From positions 1-64,000 of the forward strand of contig JANQEY010000145.1 of the NCBI GenBank assembly GCA_028278125.1: DNA of 64,000 nt, written 5' to 3'. Shown piece after piece: positions 44,176 to 53,309 of this stretch. The translations under genes were made by a program, and so were the position numbers. Source of the stretch: a bacterium. GTDB lineage: Bacteria > Electryoneota > Electryoneia > Electryoneales > Electryoneaceae. The notes under the pieces were generated by a model. That model did no database searches. It was not told the origin of the DNA and worked only from the letters and a program-made list of their open reading frames with translations. Position 1 is the stretch's first letter. Every line of letters begins with the position of its first letter.

Positions 44176-46389
44176 ATGAGAAAGGTTAAGTATTTATTAG
44201 TATTGGGATTGTTACTGATTTTTTCTCTAACCAGTCTGGCCGATAATGACAAATTAAATAAAACAGACAAAATAAAAAGCGATCCGAAAGAACGGGTAAA
44301 CAAAACCTGCCACAAGACGCTGGATTTTTTACCCGGCTCAGTTCAAATGGAATATTATCGGGATGAACTAGATGAATCAGGTGGACCCGATGAATTCGGA
44401 TACTCATTCATAGACAGTGATGAAGACGAAGGGCCTGTTTATAACTGGATTGACATTTCGGAAACGGGAACAGTTATAGACGACTTTGAAGATGATGATT
44501 TCCATGGGCCTGTTGAATTGCCCTTCACTTTCAACTTCTACGGTAATGATTTTACAGAGATTTATTTCAGTTCAAATGGGTACCTCAAATTTGGTGATGA
44601 TGGTGATTACACCGATTACTCGAACGATCCAATTCCCACCGATCTTAATCCCAACAACATTATCTGCCCATTTTGGGATGATTTTGATCCAACGACAAGC
44701 GGTACTCTCTATTATGGCGAAGATGAGGAAGGAAATTTCGTCATAACCTATGAGAATTTCGCTCCATTTAATGGCGATGGAACAACAACTTTCCAGGTTG
44801 TTTTATTCCCTGATTATAGCATTTTATTCCAGTACAGCGACATTGAGACCTACGATTTAACCGGGGAAACCGTAGGTATCGAAAACGAGGACGGATCAAT
44901 AGGACTCCAGGTATCATACAATGGTGATCCCCTGGATTATCCCTATGATGGGCTCGCTATTTCCTGCAGCCTTCCTCCCAATGTCGGATCACTGTCGGGA
45001 ACCGTGACTGACGCGGAAACAGAGGAACCTGTACAAGGAGCCATGGTCTACATCTACAATACTGAAGGCTTACAGATTGGTGTTGAGAGCACCGATCCGG
45101 CAGGATATTACACGTTCAACATCTTAACACCGGGTTTTTACGATATAACGATCAGGGCACTTAATTACCAGGCTGACTATACTGAGGATTTTGAGGTAAT
45201 AAACGATGAAAACATCCATGATGTCTTCCTCTCTCCAGCGGAAGAATATTCTATTGATCAATTACAGACTGTTATTGAGACCGGGACATGGATTACAACT
45301 TCGGGTATAGTAACACAACCGTCAAATTCTACAACTACCGGATGGACATCATTTTATATCCAGGACGAATCCGGTTATGGAATTCATATTTACAGCCCTG
45401 AACCGAGACCTGTAGAGCAAAACATTGACCGTGGAATGGAAATCACGGTAACAGGTCTTCTAAGTGAGACTGATGGTATTACTGAAATTGCTGAGTTTGT
45501 CCTGGTAATTAATAATGTTGGAAATGATCTTCCTGCTCCCTATACACTTCCAACGGGTGAAATGGCAGAAGCCCATCAGATGGAAGGAACCTGGGCACTA
45601 ATCAGTGGTTATCTTGAAAACGATCCGGGCGTAGGAAATTATAATATCGGGATTGATGATGGTTCTGGTCCTGTAACAGTCCGAATTTGGGAAGAAACCG
45701 GGATTGATCTATCCGACTATTCAACAGGCGACCCTATCAATGTTTTGGGGGTCTTAAGCCTTGACCAGGATAATGTCCGGATAGTCCCATCTCTCCAGGC
45801 TGATATATACCTGGTAGTTCCATATCCTCCGACAGATTTAACCGCTGACCTTAATGATACGACCGCCCAGGTTACACTGAATTGGCTGTACGACTTCAAT
45901 CCACCTGAACTGGATGAATTTTTAGAATTCTCCGTAGTTCGTGATGATGTTGAATTAGGTCGCACAACTGATCTGACTTATGTTGATCAATTGCCGGACT
46001 CAAGTGCGACATATGTGTATATGGTGCGGGCTGTGTTCCACGAAGGTAATTCTGACTTCTCCGATTCAGCAGAAGTGATTTACGATTACAATTTTGTCCT
46101 GGAAGAACTGAACGGTATTCCTTCGACCTGGACGATCGAAAGGGCTTATCCGAATCCTTTTAATCCAACGGTTAACATTGTACTTGCGATACCACAGGTT
46201 GTCCATGTTGAAGCGACAATTTCCAATGTCCTTGGGCAACAGGTGGCAATCCTTCTCGATGATCAAATGGAAGCCGGGTATCATACCCTCAGCTGGAGCG
46301 CTCAGAATTTCCCATCGGGGCTTTACTTCCTGCGGGTAAATTCAGCCGATGGTTTCACAGACGTTAGAAGATTGATATTTGTTAAGTAG
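44176..46389 (+). CDS. T9SS-sorted nidogen-like surface protein (tandem copy 2)
   Basis: 737 residues, start ATG with GAAGGAG upstream. A shortened paralogue of the gene at 40226: signal peptide (KYLLVLGLLLIFSLTSLA), one nidogen-like domain (DEFGYSFIDSDEDEGPVYNW, GIENEDGSIGLQV), one carboxypeptidase-regulatory-like sandwich (GTVTDAETEEPVQGAMVYIY), the OB-like module (GIVTQPSNSTTTGWTSFYIQ), an Fn3-like stretch (VVRDDVELGRTTDLTYVDQL) and a T9SS sorting tail (RAYPNPFNPTVNIVLAIPQ, VLGQQVAIL, SGLYFLRV). It lacks the second nidogen and jelly-roll parts. 287 bp separate the copies, each with its own terminator region, so they are probably separately transcribed. Confidence 0.88.
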   Translation: MRKVKYLLVLGLLLIFSLTSLADNDKLNKTDKIKSDPKERVNKTCHKTLDFLPGSVQMEYYRDELDESGGPDEFGYSFIDSDEDEGPVYNWIDISETGTVIDDFEDDDFHGPVELPFTFNFYGNDFTEIYFSSNGYLKFGDDGDYTDYSNDPIPTDLNPNNIICPFWDDFDPTTSGTLYYGEDEEGNFVITYENFAPFNGDGTTTFQVVLFPDYSILFQYSDIETYDLTGETVGIENEDGSIGLQVSYNGDPLDYPYDGLAISCSLPPNVGSLSGTVTDAETEEPVQGAMVYIYNTEGLQIGVESTDPAGYYTFNILTPGFYDITIRALNYQADYTEDFEVINDENIHDVFLSPAEEYSIDQLQTVIETGTWITTSGIVTQPSNSTTTGWTSFYIQDESGYGIHIYSPEPRPVEQNIDRGMEITVTGLLSETDGITEIAEFVLVINNVGNDLPAPYTLPTGEMAEAHQMEGTWALISGYLENDPGVGNYNIGIDDGSGPVTVRIWEETGIDLSDYSTGDPINVLGVLSLDQDNVRIVPSLQADIYLVVPYPPTDLTADLNDTTAQVTLNWLYDFNPPELDEFLEFSVVRDDVELGRTTDLTYVDQLPDSSATYVYMVRAVFHEGNSDFSDSAEVIYDYNFVLEELNGIPSTWTIERAYPNPFNPTVNIVLAIPQVVHVEATISNVLGQQVAILLDDQMEAGYHTLSWSAQNFPSGLYFLRVNSADGFTDVRRLIFVK

Positions 46390-46425
46390 CATATCTTATT
46401 GATATTCCTGGATAGACTGTAAATA

Positions 46426-46452
46426 ATAAGCGCCGGTTTTCCGCCGGCGTTA
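46426..46452. terminator. Hairpin between convergent genes
   Basis: GCGCCGG / GCCGGCGT-type stem between the cargo gene and the minus-strand gene ending at 46487. The stem has a bulge and only AATTATT behind it, so termination strength is uncertain. Confidence 0.5.
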
Positions 46453-46486
46453 ATTATTGCTCGAAATTATTCGTTCTTGATGAATT

Positions 46487-47683
46487 TCAGGCGGTAACCT
46501 CTTTCCCGGAACCACCATTGAGTAATGCAAGATCAAGCAGTAATTGAGAATCATACTGGTTGTGCCGAATTTCTTCAGCCAGGGCAACTAACCTCCTGAA
46601 GGCAAAAGTATCCAGGCTGTGAATGGGATATGTAGCGGATTTCAGCTTTGTAGCTGCGCGAACAGCCTGAACCGGAAGATCGACTTCGAACCTGTACCAT
46701 TTTGATTTTCTTCCCACCGGCCAGTCACCTGAAAAATCGTTTCTAACCGCATCACCTTCGATTCTTGCCCAGCCAAAAAATTTCACCGGGATCGATTGGG
46801 TGGATGTCCATCCTTCCATTGCCGCAACACGATCACCTTTAATAACATCCTTGAGAAAATGGCGGATTGTCGCAAAAGCACGATCCAGGCTTTTCTGGTC
46901 GGGATAATGACGTTTAAATTCCCGTTTAAACGCTGTTTTTGAGGGCATATTCGGTAAGTTCAGGGAATCACAGATTAACGGCCATCCCAAAGATAATACT
47001 TCCTGTTCCACCCATGAAAACCAGTGATTACCCTTCGATGAACCGCCATACTTACCTGATTCACTTTCCGAAATACCGTAGGCGCTTTCGTTTGGTTTTA
47101 CAAGCCAGCAGGATCTTTTAGGAAGGCTTTTAAGTGATTTTTTTACTGCTTTGGCCAGTTTGTCCTGGCCCCGGTTGATAGCAGCCAGGGCTGTCCGGGT
47201 AACTTTTTTATGTGGGACGTGCTCAAGCCAGTCCAGCCAGCTTTCCGGATCAATTCCCCAGATTCCTCCAGAGGTTTGGCTATCGAAAAGCCGTCTTAGG
47301 TTTGAAGTCTCTTCCAGGTCTTCAGTGAGTCTCGCATATACAACTTCATCCAGATTCCGTGGATTGGCTACGGTCAGTAATGCCCAGGTATCATCGACGA
47401 TAAACAGGCTGAAAGGAAGTGTATCAGCAGCAACCCAGCTGACTTCGTGCCCATTAAGTTCCAGGTTGTTGAGACTTTGTACTGCCTGGAGGACATTGTT
47501 TTTTTTCTGGGGATTTGAATCGATCAGGACTGTAATTGTTAAACCACGTTGTTTGATACGTGCCAGTTCCACCATCCGTATCCAGAACTCGGAATCCCGG
47601 CAAGGCGGAAGTGTCAACCTGACATTGCGAGTAGCACTTTGAAATCTTTCAAAGGCTTGTGACATCCAATCGGAGGGATGCAC
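46487..47683 (-). CDS. Degenerate PLD-like domain plus EVE/PUA-like domain protein
   Basis: 398 residues; start GTG at 47683 with GGGAGG upstream. Residues ~8-140 resemble a phospholipase-D/TrmB-type fold: VRLTLPPCRDSEFWIRMVEL, LTITVLIDSNPQKKNN and FSLFIVDDTWALLTVANPRN, the place of the HxK...D strand, but no H-x-K is present, so it should be non-catalytic. A basic helical linker follows (AKAVKKSLKSLPKRSC). Residues ~205-370 look EVE/PUA-like: KGNHWFSWVEQEVLSLGW, DRAFATIRHFLKDVIKGDRV, PVKFFGWARIEGD, WYRFEVDLPVQAV. Such domains read modified bases in DNA or RNA. No signal peptide, so cytoplasmic. It has no defence neighbours. Role unknown; domain calls are by eye. Confidence 0.55.
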   Translation of the reverse strand: MHPSDWMSQAFERFQSATRNVRLTLPPCRDSEFWIRMVELARIKQRGLTITVLIDSNPQKKNNVLQAVQSLNNLELNGHEVSWVAADTLPFSLFIVDDTWALLTVANPRNLDEVVYARLTEDLEETSNLRRLFDSQTSGGIWGIDPESWLDWLEHVPHKKVTRTALAAINRGQDKLAKAVKKSLKSLPKRSCWLVKPNESAYGISESESGKYGGSSKGNHWFSWVEQEVLSLGWPLICDSLNLPNMPSKTAFKREFKRHYPDQKSLDRAFATIRHFLKDVIKGDRVAAMEGWTSTQSIPVKFFGWARIEGDAVRNDFSGDWPVGRKSKWYRFEVDLPVQAVRAATKLKSATYPIHSLDTFAFRRLVALAEEIRHNQYDSQLLLDLALLNGGSGKEVTA

Positions 47684-48202
47684 TCATCCTCCCGTAATTA
47701 CTCAAACGTAATTTCGATAATCCTGCTCAACTATCTCACATAACAGCCAGAATATACAATACTAATCATAATCTGACCAGTATTTTCCTCGTAGTGAATA
47801 ATATATGCGGAATTAAATGATTAACGCTGATTGTATGGCAAACAATACTCTTCATCATTATATTTCGCTCAATAAGTTGCCAGGACTTAAATAGAAGTTC
47901 TGAAAAAGAAAGTAATTACTTGTTTTGTTAAAGTCGAAGATATTTCGAATCTTCAATATTATTATTTCAGAGCATGTTTTCAGCATTAACGTTATCTAAA
48001 TTATTAAATATATTAATATTCCGAAATCACACAAAATATATGACCCAGAGCACTCATTACCATAAAAGGTAATCATATGTTTCTATTATATTGATAATAA
48101 GACAGATTGGTCTTATTATAGATACTAGTGCAGGTCAGGTGCTTTTGAAAAGGGGCAGGAATACTGTCATCTAATGGTTGGCAAATCCAAGAGGGGAAAG
48201 CT
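47684..48202. other. AT-rich intergenic region, divergent promoters
   Basis: 519 bp with no gene. Contains a 10-bp inverted repeat ATAATAAGAC / GTCTTATTAT (48094-48103 / 48110-48119), ~90 bp before the next start, and smaller ones (ATTACC/GGTAAT near 48057-48072, GAAGAT/ATCTTC near 47937-47955). The first could be an operator or leader hairpin of the sensor gene. No further content recognised. Confidence 0.4.
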
Positions 48203-49870
48203 ATGACAGGCCGCCTATCAGGCAAAATGATTTTCTTGTACTGGCTACTGGCACTTTTTACCGGAACCATTTCTTTTGCAGAATCCGCCAATTCGTTGAA
48301 GATTGCCGGATACTCAGATTCTCCTCCTTTCTCTTTCGTCGGCGATAAGGGGAAAGCAGATGGTATACTTGTAGATTTCTGGAATTCCTATGGAAACGCC
48401 GAAAAAATTAAAATCGATTTTAAACTTACTGATCCTAATAATGCATTAAATATGGTAGTATCCGGGGAAGCTGATCTTCTGCTGGGTGATTACTTTTCCG
48501 CGGAACTGGATCAACAACTCGATTTTACAACCCCATTCATGAACATACCCATCTGTATTTTCGTAAAAGAATCGATGTCTGGTATTACTTTTAAAGAACT
48601 CAGTAACTCAAAGATTGGCCTCGTAGATCACAAACAGCGGATTGCATTTTTACAGGAAAACTATCCAGGAATCAAGCTGGAACTATTCACCAGCGAGAAC
48701 CAGCTTTACCAGGCACTAAAAAAAGGCAGGATTCAGGTCTTTATCGATGATCAGCTTTCCGCCGCCTGGCAATTGGGAAAAATGGAAGCCTGGGATGATT
48801 ATGCGGTATATGAACATCTTTACGACCGCCATCTAAGAGCCGCGGTTAAAGATGGAAACTCCACTCTTCTTAAATCACTGGAAACCGGGTTGGCCGGACC
48901 CGGTTTGTCCAAATATGATGACCTGTTCGCTAAATGGGCTGCAACTCCTCCACCAAGCGGCGGTCCCAGCCCGGCAAACGTGATAATCATCGCTGTTCTC
49001 CTGGTTGTCATAATTGCCATGTCTGCATTGGTTTTTTCTCAATCGAACAAACTTAAAGCTGGCGCTGCACAGCTTCATGAAACTAAAAACCAGGTAAAGT
49101 TCAAGGAAGAGGCTGTAAAACGTGAGGTGGAAGAACGTCGTCTGACTGAAAACGCCTTACGCGATGCTCGTGAAAGATACCGTGTACTGGCTGAAGCTGC
49201 ACAGGATGTTATACTGACCTGTAATCTCGACGGTCGGATAACTTTCCTCAATCATGCGGGATACCAACTGAGTGGTGTAACTGAAGGCGCGATAACTAAT
49301 CTGAAGTTGTCGGATTTATTGCCTGAAAAACACTGTACCCTGATCCTGGAACGATTCGCAAAAGATCCACGTACCCAGGAAGACATCCCCTACCTTGAAG
49401 CAGCATTAAACACCGATAAAGGTGTCATCCAGGTCGAGATGCATGTATCTCCCATTCGGGCGGGTAAAACTGTTACCGGAATGTTAGTGATAGCTCGTGA
49501 TATAACCCTTCGGAAATCGATGGAGGGTGAAAAAATTGCCAAGGCCAACTTGAAAGCTGTCCAGAACCTGGCAAGAGCAGTTGCCCACGAATTCCGTCAA
49601 CCAATGACTACTCTGCATCTTATCGCCCAGCTGGTTGATCAGGGGGGGGTCGATTCGGATACAGTCCGTCGTATCCCAAAACTGGTCGACCGTCTCGATA
49701 ACCTTGTCAAACGCCTACTGAAAATTAATGAAGTAACTACAAAATCATATATGGGTGAGTTTGATATCCTTGATATAGATGCCTCTTCCGAACCGGAATT
49801 TCCGCTTAATGAATCATTGCCCTTCGAGACTGAAAAGGGCGATGAAGAAAAGACTCAATCTTCCGAGTAA
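48203..49870 (+). CDS. Periplasmic-binding/PAS sensor with DHp domain but no ATPase domain
   Basis: 555 residues. Signal peptide, then residues ~30-245 as a family-3 solute-binding domain (SLKIAGYSDSPPFSFVG, GEADLLLGDYFSAELDQQLD, FTTPFMNIPICIFVKE, KIGLVDHKQR), a membrane segment (VIIIAVLLVVIIAMSALVF, ~259-280), a coiled coil, a PAS domain (~325-440: AAQDVILTCNLDGRITFLN) and a HisKA-type helix pair with H462 in ARAVAHEFRQPMTTL. Only 94 residues follow H462, ending in an acidic tail (EFPLNESLPFETEKGDEEK). The N, G1 and G2 boxes of HATPase_c are absent, and the next gene is on the other strand. It may be phosphorylated in trans, act as a dimerisation decoy or as a phosphatase/adaptor. Ligand likely an amino acid-like solute. 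Confidence 0.85.
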   Translation: MTGRLSGKMIFLYWLLALFTGTISFAESANSLKIAGYSDSPPFSFVGDKGKADGILVDFWNSYGNAEKIKIDFKLTDPNNALNMVVSGEADLLLGDYFSAELDQQLDFTTPFMNIPICIFVKESMSGITFKELSNSKIGLVDHKQRIAFLQENYPGIKLELFTSENQLYQALKKGRIQVFIDDQLSAAWQLGKMEAWDDYAVYEHLYDRHLRAAVKDGNSTLLKSLETGLAGPGLSKYDDLFAKWAATPPPSGGPSPANVIIIAVLLVVIIAMSALVFSQSNKLKAGAAQLHETKNQVKFKEEAVKREVEERRLTENALRDARERYRVLAEAAQDVILTCNLDGRITFLNHAGYQLSGVTEGAITNLKLSDLLPEKHCTLILERFAKDPRTQEDIPYLEAALNTDKGVIQVEMHVSPIRAGKTVTGMLVIARDITLRKSMEGEKIAKANLKAVQNLARAVAHEFRQPMTTLHLIAQLVDQGGVDSDTVRRIPKLVDRLDNLVKRLLKINEVTTKSYMGEFDILDIDASSEPEFPLNESLPFETEKGDEEKTQSSE

Positions 49871-49932
49871 ATGAGTGCTAAATCTAATATGGCAGGACCA
49901 AATAAAAGCAATAGATAAAAGACATCTTCTCG

Positions 49933-50514
49933 CTAGTAAAAATCTACTACTTTTGAAATCCCTTCAGGATAATCAATCCCTTCAATCAGTCTCAGATCAT
50001 CCAAAACATTTTTAACTTCAACAGAATCCGGGAACCTGATAAAATAAAACCGGGACATATCATTCGGCACTTTCAATGTATCAGCAGGATCAAAACCGGG
50101 AACCAGCCTTCCAAGTTTATAAACCTTCCATTTGACCAGTAATAGCTCTAATTCTCTGTTGTTAATGATTAGTTTTTCATTGGGATTTTTACCGGGGATG
50201 GCAGTTCTTCTGGCATTGTACCACTTATCTACGACATATTCTCCAGCACCCAGATTTAAATTTTTGAACTCATCAATTGTGGCATTTTTAAAATTAAGTT
50301 CAACTCCAGAAGAATTATCTGGTAAATAAATAACATTATGTTTGATTCTGAAACTTGCTCTCCCCTTTTCCCAGGAAGAATCATCAATATCCTCACCGGA
50401 ATTGTTCCCCACTTCTTGCGCAATTAAAACAACCGGAAACAGCAGCAATAGCAGGATAACGTTTCTAAATATTGTGATCATTTTGCTGGATACGATCTCA
50501 AGCATTAGTTTCAA
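49933..50514 (-). CDS. Exported protein resembling a subtilase propeptide, function unknown
   Basis: 193 residues. A hydrophobic stretch (VILLLLLFPVVLIAQ) is probably a signal peptide ending near residue 32. The C-terminal ~45 residues (SRFYFIRFPDSVEVKNVLDD, then LRLIEGIDYPEG) resemble the inhibitor I9-type propeptide found before subtilisin-like proteases (FxxxFxxxxDVxxxIxxLxxxxxVxYxE). No catalytic domain follows. The start overlaps the outer-membrane protein gene by 4 bp (ATGA), so they are likely coupled. Possibly a stand-alone chaperone or inhibitor; weak evidence. Confidence 0.5.
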   Translation of the reverse strand: MKLMLEIVSSKMITIFRNVILLLLLFPVVLIAQEVGNNSGEDIDDSSWEKGRASFRIKHNVIYLPDNSSGVELNFKNATIDEFKNLNLGAGEYVVDKWYNARRTAIPGKNPNEKLIINNRELELLLVKWKVYKLGRLVPGFDPADTLKVPNDMSRFYFIRFPDSVEVKNVLDDLRLIEGIDYPEGISKVVDFY

Positions 50515-51155
50515 CCGTTTTTGGACATTCCTCCAAGTCTGACACCGATATGCAACCCAATACCTGACATATTCAGTTCTGTACGTACTGGAAGTCCGAA
50601 GCTCGTATCTTCACTATGAGAAGGATTGGAGATAAAATAGAATAATTCGACAATCAATGACGAGTTGGATCCGATGGGATATAAAGTTCCAACTCCCAAC
50701 CTGTAGCAGAATCCCCTGTATAGATTAGTTTCTTCGTCGCCAGATTCATAGTTATTATACTTATTTATCAACAGGTTGTAGCCAAGTCCTGCTGTACCAT
50801 AGGGTAAAAATGGAGATTCCATCGGGAACCTGACAGTAAGATTTACCATCAATGGGAGCATGGTAATTGACGATTCAAAATTTGTGACCACTGTGTCGAT
50901 TGTAGTTCCCGAGTCCTCGTCTTTCCAGCTGATTGTCTCTTCATCATCACGTCTTTTTGAGAGAAAGTCGAGTGAGATTCCCAGGTCTACCCTGTCGTCA
51001 AACTCACGGGAACTGCCAAAACTGATTGTAAAACCGGTATCTGTAGCTTTTGGATTAAGCATACCCACTTTAATGTTATAAACGCTGGATTGAGCAAATC
51101 CATCCGCAGATAAAATGAATCCCAACAATACTGGCAATAACAGCAGCTTCCTCAT
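50511..51155 (-). CDS. Outer-membrane beta-barrel protein
   Basis: 214 residues. Signal peptide KLLLLPVLLGFILSADGFAQ, then a run of amphipathic strands (TGFTISFGSSREF, VDLGISLDFLSKRR, ITMLPLMVNLTVRFP, PYGTAGLGYNLLINKY, RLGVGTLYPIGSNSSLIVEL, IGLHIGVRLGG), the pattern of small 8-stranded OmpA/OmpW-like barrels. Strand ends have aromatic residues. No OmpA peptidoglycan-binding domain, no T9SS signal. It is the first gene of a two-gene unit. Function unknown. Confidence 0.75.
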   Translation of the reverse strand: MRKLLLLPVLLGFILSADGFAQSSVYNIKVGMLNPKATDTGFTISFGSSREFDDRVDLGISLDFLSKRRDDEETISWKDEDSGTTIDTVVTNFESSITMLPLMVNLTVRFPMESPFLPYGTAGLGYNLLINKYNNYESGDEETNLYRGFCYRLGVGTLYPIGSNSSLIVELFYFISNPSHSEDTSFGLPVRTELNMSGIGLHIGVRLGGMSKNG

Positions 51156-51328
51156 TATCTTCCTCCCGACAAATATCTCGAAGAGTTATCTAAAAATACG
51201 GACTCCCGGAACACCCGGAAAATAAATAACGTTTAAGATACACCGGATTTCTTGTGCAGGTAAAGCAAAACCGGAGCATTCATCAATCCACCTGCTGAGC
51301 TGGGAAATAGTAGAAAATCGGATAGCAT

Positions 51329-52561
51329 GTGAATTATACACTATTTATCGCTAATCGTTACCTGCGCTCAAAACGCCGCACAGGGTTCATCTCCCTGATA
51401 ACCTACCTGTCCGCTGCCGGAGTGGCTGTAGGAGCAGCAACACTGGTTATCGTTTTATCAATAGCAAATGGTTTCGAAAGCGAAGTCCGCCGCAGGATTA
51501 TCGGTGCTGACGCGTACCTGAGGGTGTCTACATTCCATGACCAGGGCTCAAATGAGTGGAAAGAGGTGATGGATGAAATTTCCGGGTATGATAAAGTAGA
51601 AGCGGTTACGCCGTACATCCTGGACAAGGGAATGGTTCGGCACAAACGCCATTCGGAAGGATGTGTGATCCGTGGAATCGATCCTGAAACTGTCGGTGCA
51701 GTAAACGAGATTCCGAAAATGCTGGTGGATGGAAGTATAGATAGTTTATCAGCCCCTGCAGATTCTGAAGATATCCTGCCGGGAATAATCATTGGCCGCT
51801 ATTTATCTGATATACTCTACGTGATTCCAGGTGATACTGTATTTCTTCTAACTCCAACCGGTGTGGGTCCATTCGCGCAACCGAGAGTCGGAAAATACAG
51901 GGTAACGGGAATATTCGAATCGGGATTAGCTGAATTTGACCAGGTTTTTGTTTACATCGGGATAGAGGAAGCCCAGCAACTGTTTAACATGGGTGAAAAG
52001 GTATCCGGGCTTGATGTTCGCACCACTAAATTAAAAGACGCTGAAAGTGTCAGCGAGGTTATCAGCGACAAGATTGGTTATCCCTGGTATCCAAGGACCT
52101 GGTTCGAGATGCGGAAGACTTTGTATAGCTGGATGCATCTTGAAAAATGGGCGTTTTTTATCATCCTCAGCCTGATCATTCTTGTGGCAGCGTTTAATAT
52201 TATCTCAACCCTGGTAATGGTCACAATGGAGAAACGCAAAGAGATCGGTATCCTGGTGGCGATGGGTGCTACAAAGAGCGAGATATCGAGGATATTTATC
52301 TACCAGGGACTGGTTGTAGGGCTTTCCGGTACTTTTATCGGGCTGGCAAGTGGCTGGTTGCTGCTGGCTGCACAACAGAAATACCAGTTTATCTCTCTTC
52401 CGCCAGATGTTTATATGCTGGCAACTTTCCCTGTCCTGATTCAACCATTGGATTTTATTGCCGTTGGTGTACTGGGCGTACTTCTTTGCCTCCTTGCGGC
52501 TGTTTACCCGGCCAGGAGAGCAGCGGCGCTGGACCCGGTGGAGGCGATTAGATATGAATAA
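51329..52561 (+). CDS. lolC: Lipoprotein-releasing ABC transporter permease LolC/E
   Basis: 410 residues, normal for LolC/E. It moves outer-membrane lipoproteins out of the inner membrane. The N-terminal block FIANRYLRSKRRTGFISLIT, AGVAVGAATLVIVLSIANGFE is the MacB-like/LolC start. A periplasmic domain (~45-250) follows, then the FtsX-like part with three membrane segments (FFIILSLIILVAAFNIIST, LVVGLSGTFIGLASGWLLLA, FIAVGVLGVLLCLLAAVYPA) ending ALDPVEAIRYE. Start GTG at 51329; the ribosome-binding site is weak. It overlaps lolD by 8 bp. A single permease gene suggests a homodimer, or the LolF-type arrangement. Confidence 0.88.
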   Translation: MNYTLFIANRYLRSKRRTGFISLITYLSAAGVAVGAATLVIVLSIANGFESEVRRRIIGADAYLRVSTFHDQGSNEWKEVMDEISGYDKVEAVTPYILDKGMVRHKRHSEGCVIRGIDPETVGAVNEIPKMLVDGSIDSLSAPADSEDILPGIIIGRYLSDILYVIPGDTVFLLTPTGVGPFAQPRVGKYRVTGIFESGLAEFDQVFVYIGIEEAQQLFNMGEKVSGLDVRTTKLKDAESVSEVISDKIGYPWYPRTWFEMRKTLYSWMHLEKWAFFIILSLIILVAAFNIISTLVMVTMEKRKEIGILVAMGATKSEISRIFIYQGLVVGLSGTFIGLASGWLLLAAQQKYQFISLPPDVYMLATFPVLIQPLDFIAVGVLGVLLCLLAAVYPARRAAALDPVEAIRYE

Positions 52562-53243
52562 CGAATCCGGGAAGAACGTGCTGCTGAAATGTGAGTCTGT
52601 GACTAAAACTTTTAAACTGGATAACCGTGAAATCCATGTTTTACGAGGCATTGACCTCGAAATTAAACGAGGGGAATTTATTTCGGTGGTGGGTCCTTCA
52701 GGTGCAGGGAAAAGTACCCTGCTTCATATCCTTGGTACCCTTGAAAAACCAACTGGCGGCAAAATCTGGATTAATAATTTTGAAACCAGCAGTATCGATG
52801 ATAACAAGAGGGCTGAACTGAGAAGGAAACATGTCGGATTTGTTTTCCAGTTCCACCACCTCCTCCCTGCTTTTACTGCTCTCGAAAATGTTATCATCCC
52901 CTCATTGATCCTTGGCCAGGATCGTGACCAAAGCGAAAAACAGGCAGAGGAAATCCTTGGCTCAATGGGGCTGGGAGAACGGCTTAAGAATAAACCAGCG
53001 GAACTTTCCGGTGGTGAACAGCAACGGGTAGCAGTAGCCCGCGCATTGATAAACAGTCCTGACCTGGTACTGGCTGATGAACCAAGCGGAAATCTGGACA
53101 GGAGAACCGGTCATGCCCTGGAAGAGGACCTGGTGAAGTTTGCCCGTGAACGTGGCGCGGCTGTTCTTGTTGTGACTCATAACGAAGAATGGGCTAACCG
53201 TGCGGACAGAGTCCTCAATCTTGTAGATGGATCAATAAATTAA
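52554..53243 (+). CDS. lolD: Lipoprotein-releasing ABC transporter ATPase LolD
   Basis: 229 residues from the ATG at 52554 (GGAGG nine bases before); the longer frame to 52458 runs inside lolC and is rejected. Walker A GPSGAGKST, Q-loop FVFQFHHLLPAF, signature LSGGEQQRVAVARAL, Walker B LVLADEPSGNLD and switch VVTHNEE are all intact. The QFHHLLPAFTALENV stretch is the LolD-type hallmark. It pairs with the permease at 51329 to drive lipoprotein release. Confidence 0.93.
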   Translation: MNNESGKNVLLKCESVTKTFKLDNREIHVLRGIDLEIKRGEFISVVGPSGAGKSTLLHILGTLEKPTGGKIWINNFETSSIDDNKRAELRRKHVGFVFQFHHLLPAFTALENVIIPSLILGQDRDQSEKQAEEILGSMGLGERLKNKPAELSGGEQQRVAVARALINSPDLVLADEPSGNLDRRTGHALEEDLVKFARERGAAVLVVTHNEEWANRADRVLNLVDGSIN

Positions 53244-53309
53244 TTCATTGATACTTATTGATTAACACAGTTAATTTTCAAATTAAAGTTGCTTATTTAT
53301 AAATCTCCG

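Noticed and set aside
52458..52553. N-terminal extension of lolD
   Set aside because: It lies wholly inside lolC in another frame; the ATG at 52554 has a ribosome-binding site and gives normal LolD length.
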